NCBI GenBank assembly: GCA_026168455.1
Contig: CM047428.1
Location: 909,387 to 973,386 of the forward strand
Direction of reading: 5' to 3'
From: Theocolax elegans
Lineage: Eukaryota > Arthropoda > Insecta > Hymenoptera > Cerocephalidae
DNA length: 64,000 nt
Position 1 is the stretch's first letter. Every line of letters starts with the position of its first letter. Below the pieces are notes generated by a model. That model saw only the letters and a program-made list of their open reading frames with translations, did not search any database and was not told the origin of the DNA. The position numbers were made by a program, and so were the translations under genes. Shown piece by piece: positions 1 through 13,662 of the stretch.

Positions 1-1390
1 AAAGAAAATTCAAATTTTAACAGTGGCAATATAAAATACGAATTACATTTCAAAAGTTTTTCGAAAATTATTATTTTAGTAGTATTTAATTTAAATATTA
101 TTCAAATCAAAATTTAAAAATTGTATGGATATATAAGTAAGTAGATTACGTATATTTATATAAAACAATATCTTAAATAAACAAGTATGTATTTATTAGA
201 AACGAAAGGTTATTTAAGGAATGCCTTTGTTTATAATAATTAAAATAAATATATGGGGTCTGTAACTAAAGGAAAAAATAATTGGATATAATTATGGATT
301 AAAACGCAAATTTTGAAAGAGGGTGCAAATTACGAATTACGGGAGAAATGGAAGAAACAGGTTTTTATTTACCACTAAAATGTTATAAATTTATATTTAT
401 ATACCACTAAAATGTTATAAATAATTTTTTAAAACTAATACAAAAATTAATTTAATTAAGTAGAAAGTTTTATTACTCTAAAAGTTCAAAATATTAATGA
501 CATATAGAACTTTTGGCGATGACTTAAATAAATTAATCTTAGGAGGTATAGTTCTATTTAGATCCGTTTAAAATAATCTAAAATTTTAATAGGTTTTTAC
601 TAAATACTACAATTAAGTTTATGCACTTTACTATTTTTGGTAAGTTAATTGTTCATTGCCACATATATATATATATATTACACCTTTGGTGTAAGTTACG
701 TCCTAAAATACGTGAAAATTAGTGATTTTATGAGGTTTATGAGGCATAAGTTACACCAGCGGTCTTGGCCAATAATCTAACCCAAGCCATTCGAAAGCTC
801 GCGAAAAATGTGAACTTTTGAGAGGTGTTAGATTAAAATCGATTATGGTGTAGTAGCCTTTTTTTTGATATTCAATATGTTTGGGTGTTCTTTCTCTTCG
901 AGATTTTAAAATTAAGAAATGTAACCAGGGTAGATAAGTTCTAAAGATTAATTTAAACAAAAGTTGTTTGTAATGTTTTTTCAAAAAAATCAACAGATTT
1001 TGAGATAAATGGCTTTAAAAATAGAAATTTTTCTAAAAAATTGAAAAATTTCCACTTTTCATGGTCAAATAACTCTTAAGCAAATTATTTTTAACACTTA
1101 AATTTTTTTTGTATGTTCTGGAAGATGTTTCCAGCCTGTTCTCAAATTTTGGAGTGATTTAAAATTTTCATCGTACCACTTGACGTGAAATAGCCCATAT
1201 ATGTGTATATATATGTATGTATGTATGTGGGTGTGTGTGCGTGCGGCGGAATATTTATATAATATATATATATTTTAAAATTGTTTTTTCAAGAATACAT
1301 AATATATGTATTTTTTCCAGGCGCAAAAAAAAAGTTGTGAACATAACATGAAAGAATGTGTATTTGTTTACTCATTCTTGATAAAACTCA
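1..1390. other. AT-rich stretch without recognisable gene
   Basis: No convincing coding sequence is visible; ORFs are short and unlike any family I know. It holds short TA and TG-rich microsatellites (about 660-680 and 1198-1230) and a short local duplication around 370-415. The block at 720-1190 is less simple in sequence and may be a decayed repeat, but I cannot name it. Confidence 0.5.
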
Positions 1391-4086
1391 TAAAATTTTT
1401 AAACGTATACTCAATAATAATAACGGATCTAAAATTCAATGTAATGCTTTAAATACAGATGCAAAATTGTTTGAAGATGAAATAAATATTAATCAAGTAT
1501 AACATACACTTTTCCAAATATCCATATGATATATGCAATGGGTTAAAAATTAAATATATTAATTATTGCATTTTTAAGATAATTCTATTATAAACAATTA
1601 AATATATTAATTATTGCATTTTTAAGATAATTCTATTTTTATACTTATTTATATTTTAATTACACCTTTTTATAAGTAATTTATACTCCATAATAGTTTT
1701 CTGCAATTAAAAGTACTCAAATCAAAAACACCTTTCAAAAAGGTGTCAAAACCCGCAAGTATATGTGTTATTCTAATCAAACTTTGAAAATTGTTATCTG
1801 ATAAATAAAATTGTTATCTGTCTGATAAATTTTAAAGTATAAGATAAAAATATCTTTGATTCTAATTCCCATATTTTCTCTACTTATTTATATTTTTATT
1901 ACACCTTTTCTATATCTAACTTATATTCCATAATATTTTTCTGCAATTGAAAGTATTCAATTCGAAAACACCTTCCAAGAAGGTGTCAAAACCCGCAAGT
2001 ATTGTGCTATTCTCATCAAACTTTGAAAATTGTTATCTGATAAATAAATTCTGCAATTCAATCTGACATTGTTATCTGATAAATAAATAATTTTAATTTC
2101 TAACTACCTTATTTTATCTATTTCTTTGAATTTTATTGAAACATTTTTATAAATATTACGAAAATTTCGTATAAAAAATTTCTGCAATTGAAAGAATTGA
2201 AATCAAACTGAAATCGACAAGTATTTTGAATCGTACCACAAAATTTATATTTTATATAAACATTTTTATATATATTACTTAAACTTCGTAAAAAGTTTCT
2301 ACAATTGAAAGCACTGAAATCAAACTGTAATCGACAAGTATTTTGAACCATGCAAAAATTTCTACCAATCTGAATACAGATTTTTTTATATGAAAAGTAT
2401 CTTACACTATTATTTTTCATTTCTGGCCCTCACATGTTTTACAGTTATAAATAAATAATATTCTAATGATATTAATTTGTGCAAAATTAATTTCTGCAAT
2501 ACTAATAAAATGGACATTTCTTTTTTATTCTTTTAAATAATAAAATAATACTTGCACCACCGTTGGTTAAACGCTTCGCTCGCTAGTGGTGCTTGTATCA
2601 ATCGGCCGGGGCCGGGAATCAAACCTGGGACCTCCAGATTACGAGTCCGTCGCCCTACCGACCAAGCCATCGCAGGCCTCTTTTAGGAACTTTATTAGAT
2701 AAAAATAATGATGTCTATTTTATCATTGGTGATGTAGGATATTAAAATTGCCAGATAGTATTGCAATATTTATATATTATTACTCATTGCAGTTTCTTCA
2801 CGGTATTGTATACTTTCATAAATGTAAAGGAATACATTAGTAAGTCAGAATTAACACATATATGAAGCGTTTAACCAACGGTGGTGCAAGTATTATTTTA
2901 TTATTTAAAAGAATAAAAAAGAAATGTCCATTTTATTAGTATTGCAGAAATTAATTTTGCACAAATTAATATCATTAGAATATTATTTATTTATTACTGT
3001 AAAACATGTGAGGGCCAGAAATGAAAAATAATAGTGTAAGATACTTTTCATATAAAAAAATCTGTATTCAGATTGGTAGAAATTTTTGCATGGTTCAAAA
3101 TACTTGTCGATTTCAGTTTGATTTCAATTCTTTCAATTGCAGAAATTTTTTATACGAAATTTTCGTAATATTTATAAAAATGTTTCAATAAAATTCAAAG
3201 AAATAGATAAAATAAGGTAGTTAGAAATTAAAATTATTTATTTATCAGATAACAATGTCAGATTGAATTGCAGAATTTATTTATCAGATAACAATTTTCA
3301 AAGTTTGATGAGAATAGCACAATACTTGCGGGTTTTGACACCTTCTTGGAAGGTGTTTTCGAATTGAATACTTTCAATTGCAGAAAAATATTATGGAATA
3401 TAAGTTAGATATAGAAAAGGTGTAATAAAAATATAAATAAGTAGAGAAAATATGGGAATTAGAATCAAAGATATTTTTATCTTATACTTTAAAATTTATC
3501 AGACAGATAACAATTTTATTTATCAGATAACAATTTTCAAAGTTTGATTAGAATAACACATATACTTGCGGGTTTTGACACCTTTTTGAAAGGTGTTTTT
3601 GATTTGAGTACTTTTAATTGCAGAAAACTATTATGGAGTATAAATTACTTATAAAAAGGTGTAATTAAAATATAAATAAGTATAAAAATAGAATTATCTT
3701 AAAAATGCAATAATTAATATAGTTAATTGTTTATAATAGAATTATCTTAAAAATGCTAACACATATACCTGCGGGTTTTGACACCTTTTTGAAAGGTGTT
3801 TTTGATTTGAGTACTTTCAATTGCAGAAAACTATTATGGAGTATAAATTACTTATAAAAAGGTGTAATTAAAATAATTAAGTATAAAAATAGAATTATCT
3901 TAAAAATGCAATAATTAATATATTTACTTTTTAACCCATTGTATATATCATATGGATATTTGGAAAAGTGTATGTTATACTTGATTAATATTTATTTCAT
4001 CTTCAAACAATTTTGCATCTGTATTTAAAGCATTACATTGAATTTTAGATCCGTTATTATTATTGAGTATACGTTTAAAAATTTTA
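1391..4086. repeat. Large inverted repeat (fold-back), ~1.2-kb arms
   Basis: The left arm (1391 to about 2575) reads as the reverse complement of the right arm (about 2865-4086). The outermost 15 bp of the arms match exactly (TAAAATTTTTAAACG at the left) and both ends abut TA, which would fit a TA target-site duplication but could be chance in such AT-rich DNA. The arms carry internal repeats with the palindrome-like motif ACACCTT...AAGGTGT, and the right arm has one extra partial unit near 3750-3920. The ~290-bp loop contains a SINE head on the minus strand. No transposase gene is present, so this is either a non-autonomous fold-back transposon or an inverted duplication. The ORF at 2133-2420 lies in repeated sequence and is not credible. 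Confidence 0.8.
2577..2679 (-). mobile_element. tRNA-derived SINE head in the loop of the inverted repeat
   Basis: Read on the minus strand this gives an RNA polymerase III A box (TGGCTTGGTCGG) and a B box (GGTTTGATTCC), followed by CCCGGCCCCGGCCGATTGAT. It closely matches the full SINE at 45295-45519, but it stops soon after the tRNA-like head, where the left arm of the large inverted repeat begins. Confidence 0.75.
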
Positions 4087-6223
4087 CTAATAATCTGAAG
4101 AATTACTATCGAAAATTATGCGATACCTCAAAAACAAATGAAATAACTGAACAAATCTCAAACTAAATGATGAATAAATGTATAATCTACAAAAGGGCAT
4201 TTGCCTCTTAAAAGCTGAAACTAAACTTAAAAACATTTAAAAATGCCTTAAATTTTTCATAAATATATTTTGTTTCATAACATCAATAAACCATTTTTTT
4301 CTTTAAGAGATAAAAATGTATCTGTTTCAGCGAAAGTTTGAATGGTAACGTAACATACATAACAATAACGTCGACAAATTATATAATGAAATAAAGGTAA
4401 AAAGAGAAAAGGGATAAAATATAACGAAATTGATAAACGTTCGCGTATATATAGAGAGACCGCAATGAGAAAATCCGGTGTTCCCTAATTCCCGGTGCGG
4501 TTATTCAACCGGGTTAAAATATAAGTTCCTCTCTCAACTTGGAATTCGAATGCGTCGAGAGGCGCAGGTGCGCGGAGACGATTGTGTGTGTGTATGTGTA
4601 TACACTCTCGACTCGACTGGACTTTGGGGAATCGACGAGGGTCTCGCGGGTTCCTCCGCAACGTTTCGACGCTTTGGTTTATTGATAACGAGTTGATATC
4701 CTCTCCTAACGGGGCCCTCGATTTAACTATTACTTTTTCTTTCTCAATTCTTCAATTTACTTTCTGCACGGATATTTTTCTTTTCTTGTACGACATACCT
4801 TTGTCAACAATTGAGATATTTGTTTATCTGATTTGTTTACTAAAATAAATATATATAGCCGTTATACAAGATGATGAGAAGAGAAAAGAGCAATAAAGTA
4901 AAGTAACTTTTGAGATAAGAATATAAAAACATTAAAATATAATAATTAGAGTATTTGAAGCCCGTTTAAATGAATCAACAGAAAGGATTAAAGTAATAGA
5001 AGGTTTCGAGACATTTTTCAATTCGATTTAATCAGGAATAAGATATATTTTTCTTTACGCACGCGAATGTTTAATTATTCCTCGAATGGTGGTGTTTCTA
5101 TTTTATGAAATTAATGTCAATAATTGTGATTACAATTGATTATTTTTTTTAAAGTGATTGCATCGGTGAACATGCCACTTTGTTACTCGTTATTCTTACT
5201 AAATTTTAGGAAATATTTAACGAAAGTAACTTAGGAGGAAAGACCAGGCGTTTGGGAATTGGATCGATTTGAGAAGTGAAAGATGTGATTATTCGACCCG
5301 AAAAGAAGTCTGTACTCCTCTCTCGGGCTTTCGTCCAATGGTCCATACGAATATTTCGAAAACATCTATTAAACGAGAAAGAGGTTTTAAAGTAAAATTA
5401 AATAACTCGAGTTCTCCTCAACTTTTAAGTACAATTCGAAGATGTGTGAAAATAGCTTTGTTCAAATAGGTGAAACTGTTCAAATGTTATTGTTGATTGA
5501 AAAAATAGTTACATAAATATATTTTAATTTACAATAACTCTTTTAACTCAGCTTTGTCGATTTTTTTTTAATCGTTGTAACTTTCGAATGGTTATATTAG
5601 AATATTCGAATGGTTAGAATAATTAATTTATTCTCGTCCACGCAGTTGATTAAAAGGAAAATGTTTTTATCGATTTTTGGTGAACAAACCAAGTAATTAT
5701 TTAATTGGCGATGTTTTGATGGAAGTTCACGATCCTTATCAGGCTATTCCTTTGTTAAATCAATTATTTATTTACAACATTCTATATACACTCTTATATT
5801 TAAATACATATAGAATTTACAAGGGACCTACTTGACCTCCAGGAAACGGAACGTATCCTAACCTTGCATGTCTTTTGTAATATAAAAATACGAAAAAGGC
5901 AAGTTATTGCTTGCCAATGGCCACATTGACGAAAGTTATTCGACACCTACACTGAGAGAAAGGAATATTTGTGAGAAAGAAATTGTGCATTTGTTACTAA
6001 AAATTTACATTTTGTGACTTGTAACAAAATATATATTTCTTTGATATTAACACGAAGTTCTTAACTATTAAGATTTTAGATAATTTTAGAACTGCGTTTT
6101 TGTAAAGAAATAATTCTTCACAGTTAATGAATGCAATCTTGTGTATAAAACGTTACGATAATATTTAATACTAAGGGGGTTTCATATACTCAATTTTTGA
6201 TGATTAATTAATAAAAAAGTAGA
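4087..6223. other. Non-coding stretch, nothing recognised
   Basis: AT-rich DNA with slightly GC-richer islands near 4440-4720 and 5240-5420. Short ORFs at 4478-4848 and 5269-5469 show no known domain and are dominated by restart-prone, low-complexity sequence. I see no RNA gene or clear repeat boundary. Confidence 0.4.
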
Positions 6224-6486
6224 ACCGTATGTGAAAAAATAAGAGAAGAAGCGCCTTCGTTTATTGACAATCTAACTGTGTGCTGATTTTTAGATTAAAA
6301 TATTATTGCGTTTTCGAGAAAAGTCTTACCAAAAATATCAAATTTTTTCACCTCGTTGAGGTTAGGTTCACATTTTTGGTAAGACTTTTCTAAAAAACAC
6401 AATGTAATTTTAATCTGAATTACGGCACACAGTTATATTATCAATAAATGAAGGTGCCTCTTCTCTTACTTTTTCACATACTGTTT
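6224..6486. mobile_element. Small inverted-repeat element (MITE-like)
   Basis: The two halves are imperfect reverse complements: CGTATGTGAAAAAATAAGAG at the left pairs with CTCTTACTTTTTCACATACTG at the right, and TTATTGACAATCTAACTGTG pairs with CACAGTTATATTATCAATAA. The centre is near 6340. A diverged relative lies at about 11891-12138. No coding sequence. Confidence 0.65.
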
Positions 6487-7945
6487 TATTTACAAATTTA
6501 TTACTAATAATTGCGATTGCCGATAAGGCAATTTGGAGCAAAGTTATGAAAAAAAATAATTTAAAGAATTTTAGGCCAAAAGATAAAATAAATTTTTTAT
6601 ATTAAACTTTGTTTAAAATTTCTTTAATTTCTTATTTTTTTTATAACTTTGTTCTAAAAATGTGGAAAAATTTGGGTTTATTGTTGAAAACATGCCTGAA
6701 CGCCTGATGGACAGAATTTTTATACAAAAAATTATTCTTTTGTTGATAGAAAAATTTTTGAGTCCGATATCTCCTTAAACTCAAATGAAGAAATGAATTG
6801 GAAAATGAGTGGTTGGCGACTATTCACATAACCCTGATATAAACCAAAATCGTGAACAATCAATATATAATAAATTAATGATTATTATTTAGATTAATTA
6901 AACGGTGTCCTTATGCTATACGAGTAACAAGTACAACGTAACTTTGTCTCGAAATTCACCGAGTCGTATTATACACTCTCGAGCTGCTCTTCTTTATTTA
7001 AACGTTAACGCGCTTATGAGCGCAATGTGTCATCTAATGAGAAGCGAAGCGACGACGAATCGGGAATATGCAAATTAAATTCTCCTCTATATCCCTCGTA
7101 AGGAGCATAAATTTGTTTATTACCGAGAGAGAATATTTTAGTTTAACTAAATTCACGAGATGTCAGCAAATTGCGCAAAAGCGACCTTTTTCTTTATTTT
7201 TATTTATTTATTTTTTTTTTTGGTAATGATACAAAAAGTCTTGAGCTCATCTCGAGCTAATATGTGAATGTTATTGCCAGCGTTTCGATCGTGTCACAGT
7301 CATTTGCATATGAATGCGGTATAATTTTGTAGATTATAACGTAATTTACATAAGTATTATCAACAATAATCGTTAAAACCTTATGTAAGTTACAATTCAA
7401 CTAATAGGTCTCACGTTACAATACGCCATAAAATATGTATCGAGGATCGAGGAGTCAATAGCGATATTCAATAAAATAGCAAACATTATTGTAAACTGAA
7501 ACATTATTATTTCGGTCTTACAGTCCTTTAACTATAACGAAATAATAAACTATTAATTATAAGAAAATGAAATTAATAGATAAATTAAATAAAATAAAAA
7601 TAAATTAAAAAAACATAAACATTATCAGCTTTGACGGATTGTCGATTGTCGAGCAAGTGTATACGAAACAAAATTTCCAAAATTTTCAGAATCTATAAGT
7701 TTAGATTCGTGATTAACGACTCTAAAGACTTCTTTATACTAATTTTCTAAAAAACTTGATTCTTTGATAAATATATGCCTCAAATGGTTAAACAACAAAA
7801 CGATCGGTTTTTTTTATTGAGATATACGTATATGTATATACATCGTTTTCAAAATTTCCCTTTATATGTACTATTTTGTATTAATTTATTACCAAAAATT
7901 TGTACAATATAAAAATTGAATTTGCGTGACGTACTATAGCTGTAT
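6487..7945. other. Non-coding stretch with a diverged fold-back fragment
   Basis: Around 6655-6780 the sequence resembles the inner left arm of the element at 9045-10028 (shared words GTGGAAAAATTTGGG and TTGAGTCCGATATC). Otherwise I see only AT-rich sequence and no gene. Confidence 0.4.
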
Positions 7946-8472
7946 ATTGTTACATACGTAATATCGGCACGTGTGGAGAACGGTGTAGGACGACCGAAAC
8001 GCGAACCATCAAGACGAATGCAACTACAGCAAGCAATCGCGGACGATAGCCTTACGGAGATATGATACCCAAATTATAGGAACCTACCTCTAAAATCCCA
8101 AAAATTTTAAAAACTAACGGAACTTAAAATCTGAAAAAATTTACAGATAATGTCGAAAGCAAATAGAATACCGTTACAGAGAGATTGTTTCAAAATAATT
8201 AATTTAAAATTAATTACATAGAAATAATCATTTTTTGGTCGATAATATATATAGCTAAAAACAATGCTGCACGGCTGCTCAAAAATCTCGTTGATTTATT
8301 TATAAAAAAATTTGAAAAAATTCATAGACTATCTTTAATGAAAATACAACACCGTTACAGAGCGTTTTTTTTTCGATAAAGTATACTGTTCACTTAATGA
8401 GGTTTAAGTCCTGGCGTCTGAACAATTTTATTTAGTCTTCTACTATCATCTTCTCCATACGCAACAACATAT
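7946..8472 (+). mobile_element. tRNA-like repeat interrupted by another element
   Basis: The 5' part (about 7946-8057, AGAACGGTGTAGGACGACCG onward) and the 3' part (about 8403-8472, CCTGGCGTCTG to CTCCATACGCAACAA) match the repeat at 50621-50860. About 345 bp lie between them in place of the tRNA-like core. The inserted DNA shares words with the fragment near 19240-19560 (CCAAATTATAGG against CCTGTAATTTGG) and looks like a member of a local inverted-repeat family. Confidence 0.6.
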
Positions 8473-9044
8473 ATAAAAATAGAACTGATTCATCACTCAC
8501 TCTATCCCTTTTCTTTTGTTACAATAACAATAATCGACAAAAAATGATAAAATGAGTTTCGTTAAAAATAATTGACTCGATTTAAATGAAAATTAAATAC
8601 ACCTTTCGCGACTCCGCGTATTTTGTTCCGAAACCTCCTTGCGCAGTTATCAAACGCGTATATTGTATAAGTTTCTTTTTTTTATATCGCGCGCTCCCGT
8701 CCTTTTTATGAGAATCTCGGACGAGTATTTCATTTTATAGTGTTTTTAATATAGAAACATCAAAGCCAGAGGGAGGGACAAAAAAAAAGTTATCACTGGA
8801 ACAAGGAAGCGTAAACGTAAATATGCGTGTCTTTTATTGGGCACTATCTTTTGCTTCCTTTCCATTCTTTCCTGTATATATATATATATACCTATCGTCA
8901 TCCTACACTTTTAATCGTTGTATCTCCGTTTTACTAATTTTTATACACGCTATTCTTTGGTTCGTTGTATACGATGTATATCGTCACGCGATAGCCAATA
9001 ATTTGGATAAGCTCATCCAAGTTATCATATAAACGTTTGCTTTT

Positions 9045-10028
9045 ACGGGATGTCGGATCCAAATTACAGAAATCTCCACCTTCCAACTCAAAAATTATAT
9101 CTAAAATATTCAATTAAAAATCTGAAAAAATTCATACGGACAGCTGAAAACATTAGGTTAAGGGCCTGACGGTGTAATTATTTAAAGAAAAAACTATTCT
9201 TTTAATAGTAATAAGTGAGTGAACAATTTTTGCTCGGTAATTATTAGTGAAAAAAGGCATAAACTCTAAATCCAAACATAGTAATTAAATTATGGATTTA
9301 AAACCTGGAAAAATTTGGGTATAATGTTTATAAAACTTGCCCGAGGGCTTGACATTTACGATTTATTAAAAAATTCATTATTTCGTTTATAAAAAAATAT
9401 GAAAAGACCATTTCTTGAGTCCGACATCCCCTTAATACACCTATATGTTCATAATGTTTATGTGTAAAAAATATGATGTCAATAATATGTGTGTATTAAT
9501 AAAAAGGTTAATTATATAGTTTGATGAAGAAGCGTCGCCAATTAATACAATTTTTTTGATTTGTTCATCAATATCGAATTTAATATGCCACAGTCAAGTG
9601 ACAGGTATATGCGTAGAGTTATGCGGGATGTGAATATTCGATCGCTGGGGAAGTCGGACTTAGAAAATGGTTATTTTGTACTTTTTTTTATAAACAAATA
9701 AATACATTTTTTTTTAAATCTTGAACGTCAAGCCCTTAGGCATGTTTTAAATAATATACCTAAATTTGTCCCGATTTTTAAAACCATAATTTGATCACGA
9801 TGTTTGGGTTCAAAGATTATGCTTCTTTTGACTAATAATTACCGACCAAACATTGTTTACTCAATTATTTAAAAATGATGTTTTCTTTAGATAATCAGAA
9901 CGTCAGGCCCTTCCTTGTGTTTTTTCAACTATTCGTATGAATTATGTTGAAATTTTGAATTCAATATTTTAGATATAAGTTTTGGACCAAAAGACCCGGA
10001 TTCCTATAATTTGGATTCGACATCCCGT
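9045..10028. mobile_element. Fold-back element with ~400-bp arms
   Basis: The ends are inverted (ACGGGATGTCGGATCC at the left, GGATTCGACATCCCGT at the right). The arms are imperfect inverted copies over about 9045-9445 and 9640-10028, sharing for example GGGCTTGACATTTACG with GAACGTCAAGCCC. The spacer is ~195 bp. No transposase is encoded. A half copy lies at 43330-43698. Confidence 0.7.
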
Positions 10029-11463
10029 TAAGTTACTTACGATCATTTAAAAAAATGTGGGTATCTCCGATACGTCGTTCTAAAATTAATTTAAAAACAA
10101 GGTACAACAAAGATTGTTAAATTTTATTTTCTGTACGCCTAACTTTCGAAAATTATACAAATATCCTTTCGGATCGACAATAAAATAACAATAAGTAACT
10201 TTTACATCGTTAAAATTCGCTAACTTTTAATTTTTTCCACATTGTTTCCGTATTTTTTTCCTCTATTATTACTATTTAATAAATTTTACAGAATACAAAG
10301 ACGTTAAAATCAACGGATACTTCGGATCTGAATGTTAGGAAAAAAAGGGATAAACTTTTTTTTATTCAATTGCGTACACCAACAATAAAAAATTTCGAAA
10401 TAAAGTAATCGCGTTATCGTTGTATACAATAAGTTGTACAGGAGAGGACGATCGATATTTCAAGAAATTACACCGAAGCTTTTAATTAACGTTCATAAAA
10501 CACCGCGCTGTACTTCATTTTTATCCACATTGTTTATATGCATATATGTACATACGAATGAAATTCCAGTTTATTATTTGACTGTAATCGTACGTTGAAA
10601 AGAAAAATATACATACACATTAATGGAGGATCTTGGAATACGAATTATTTTTATAACGAATAATTATTTAATTCGTGTATAATGTATAATGGTATATAAT
10701 CGACAAGAATCCGAGTTTTATCGCGTACGCGATTCTATATACACTTATATTTTATCCGAGGTTTATTTACATGAACAATCGATATACTTCGAATCGCACG
10801 AAAATTAAGTCGCGTTTTCGGAGGAAAGAAATATTAACGAGTGAGATTGTTTATATATAGATGTTTCGTACACTTTCGATCGTGTAAGTAGAGAGAGCGG
10901 TAATTGAACGTTTTTACTAAATTTTACTAAAAAGAAATAATATATTTCAGGTTGTATAATATATGTATAATGACGAGGAATAATAGTAGGGCATTTTTGG
11001 GATAAGTTAAAACGATAACTTCATTGAAGAGTTGTTTTTTATATTATAATGTCTGCGAACAGTAGAGATCGAATGACAGTTGGTGAAATCCAAAGCTTGA
11101 ATTCTTATTCTATAATTAACTTATTAACTTATTCTATAATACATTTTTTTCAATGGAATAAGAGAAAAATCACTTTTCTCGACTCAAAATCGAGTCAACC
11201 TTTTCTCTTTGTTTCATTCCAAAGAATTTAAAGAGTTTTCCGACCAATTCGATCGGGACGAAAAATATTGTACTAGGTATTTAAATAAAATAAATTGAGT
11301 AATATCTATATAATCGACATACGTTTAAAAATGAAACATTGGATGCAGGAACTTTCACTATTTATTTTTTCTTTCGATCCTCGAGTCATAGATTTAATCC
11401 ATTTTCGAATGCGCCGAAATTTTCGTTTGAAATTCGATATACAGTACCTACTCAAATGAAGTA
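10029..11463. other. Non-coding stretch
   Basis: AT-rich sequence with scattered CG dinucleotides. The short ORF at 11049-11231 has no recognisable domain. I see nothing I can assign. Confidence 0.4.
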
Positions 11464-11798
11464 TACCCGGTGGGTTACCGACCGACCAAAAAAATATCAT
11501 AATTACATTTATTTTATATAACAATATGCAAAACCCAAATATATAACTACACTAGGTATTAAATAATAAGTCATTCTACAAAGTTAGCGGTCAATAAGAC
11601 AAAGACAACCTAAACAATTTTTACAACCATAATATATGATTTTCCGTGATATATCCATCGTATTGACCTGGAATATTGTAGAACGACTTATTATTTAACT
11701 ATCTAGTGCAGATTGGGTTTTGCATGAAATTATCTATTTTATTAAATAAATTCAATAATTATCTTTTGTTGCTCGGTCGGTAACACGTATACCGGGTA
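11464..11798. mobile_element. Inverted-repeat MITE, complete copy
   Basis: The ends read TACCCGGTGGGTTACCGACCG at the left and its approximate reverse complement at the right (CGGTCGGTAACACGTATACCGGGTA). The inner arms also pair (AATAAGTCATTCTACAAAG with GTAGAACGACTTATT). Related partial copies begin at 22019 and 61886. The overlapping short ORFs on both strands at 11306-11524 are by-products of the repeat. Confidence 0.75.
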
Positions 11799-11890
11799 AC
11801 CACTTTCTTATGGGGGTTCAAAACTTAACTCTTATCCTCTCTACCTTACCAGCCGAGCTAAACAAAATATTTAATAATAAATAATAATAT

Positions 11891-12138
11891 ATGATAATAT
11901 TTGAAAAAGTAAGAGAAGGCATGTTTTTGTTTACAAATAATTGACTTCTCTGCAAAATATGAAACTTAAAAATACAATCGGTTTTCCGAGAACCAACCCT
12001 TACCAAGAAGTGTTGAGATTATTGATTTTTTATAGTTTTGGTGAGAGATTTCTTGGAAACACAATTGAATTTTAGTCTTAAATTTCTTTGTTTATAAACA
12101 AAGGCGCATCTCCTCGTACTTTGGTCAAATACTATCAT
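11891..12138. mobile_element. Small inverted-repeat element, relative of 6224-6486
   Basis: The left end (GATAATATTTGAAAAAGTAAG) and right end (GTACTTTGGTCAAATACTATC) are imperfect inverted copies. Internal words such as AAGAGAAGGC and GGCGCATCTCCTC match the 6224-6486 element. Boundaries are approximate. Confidence 0.5.
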
Positions 12139-12981
12139 GTTTTTAAATTAACATTTAAAATTATTTGTTTAACTCGGTTGATAAGGTAGGGATGATAAAA
12201 GTTGGCTTTGGTACAATGTCTTGTTAGTCTATATATAATTTACCATACTTATTCAAAAAAAGATAATTATTATATTCATTTTAAAAACTGAGCAATTTCA
12301 TGCAAACCTCGAATACAGAAGCACTAGATATATATACGTAATGTTTTTTTTTAATCGTTTTAATTAATTTTGTGCATATAATACATAATAATAACAAAAT
12401 GATGTTATATAATATATACAGATAATAATATATATATATAATGATAACATTATTTTGAACCATTTTGTACAATTATAAATGATTATATCGTGACTGACCG
12501 CGGTGTACATTTGTAACATAACACGAAAGTCTCTGTAATTAGAATGGTTAAATTATGTTTCGCGTCGATTATTTTTCCGAAAATCGATTATTTCTACAAA
12601 TTAAATCGTTAGATAATTTGCAGACGTAAAATCCGTTGTTATAATATTTTTTTCTAGTATATCACATACCTTTAAATTATAAACCTCTTTAAATAAATTA
12701 ATCACTATAGGTATATATACTTTTCAAAATGATTTCGTAAATGATCACTATAGGTAGAATCTTTTGGTCTTGTCCTGATCGAAGGAAAGTTCACTTTTAA
12801 ATTTTGATGTAGAAATGATATACCATTGATACATCGTATCACGGATTTTTTTTAATTTACCGTTCTCATTTGCTGATGCCGATCGTAACAGTAGTGAAAG
12901 CCAATCACCTTGATGTACAACGTGCTCCCTAGGAAAATCTGACCTACGATCCGAAGATCCTCTTCAAATCCAAAGGCTTAA

Positions 12982-13662
12982 GGGGGTCAGACACTGTTTC
13001 ATTTATAAAATTCTTGAAAATAAAAATTTCAATTACAAAGATTTAATTTATTTTGTAATTATAATGCAGAATATTCATAAATAAAGATATTATTTTTTTG
13101 AAACATTCTCATTTTTTTGTTAGAAAAATAAAGAATTAAATCCATTGGAATGGAATCCTTAGTTCAGTGAAGGATTTAAAATCAGTGTTCGTACGCACTT
13201 CCTGAAATCATAAAGAAACTTCTTAATTTGGTTTAAAACAATATTTTAGTGAAAATAATGCTAAAAAAAGGTAAGAAAATTGTATCAAAATCAAAATTTT
13301 CTTTATTTAATAACATTATATCCATGTTTCTATAATTTCGTGTTCCATGTGCTTTCCAACAGTTAAATCAAAGAAGATTTTCTCGAAATTTCAGCCCAAT
13401 CGTACGAAATGTGTAAAATAAATCGTACATTAATTGAGTATACAAACATTGATTTTGGATGCTCCGCTGAACCAAATTCAGATTTCGATGGTTCTACTCT
13501 TTTTTATTTTTTAACAAAAAATTCAAAATGTTCACGAAAATAAAATCTTATAATTTACTTTATACATTAACATATATTCTGCATCATAATGTAAATTATA
13601 TTTTTAATAGAAATTAGTGATTATCAAGAATTTAACAAGTATAAAAAAGCGTATTGACCCCC
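12982..13662. mobile_element. Inverted-repeat element with GGGGGTCA ends
   Basis: It begins GGGGGTCA and ends TGACCCCC. Inside, AAATTCTTGAAAAT at the left pairs with ATCAAGAATTT at the right, and the 'TAATGCAGAATAT / ATATTCTGCATCAT' words are also inverted. It is ~680 bp with no coding sequence. The same GGGGGTCA word occurs in the ends of the element at 61376-61767, so the two may be related. Confidence 0.6.

Noticed and set aside
1700..3950. CRISPR-like repeated words (TTATCTGATAAATAAA, AAGGTGTCAAAACCCGCAAG)
   Set aside because: Spacing is irregular, spacers are themselves repeated, and the words belong to the arms of a large inverted repeat in eukaryotic DNA.
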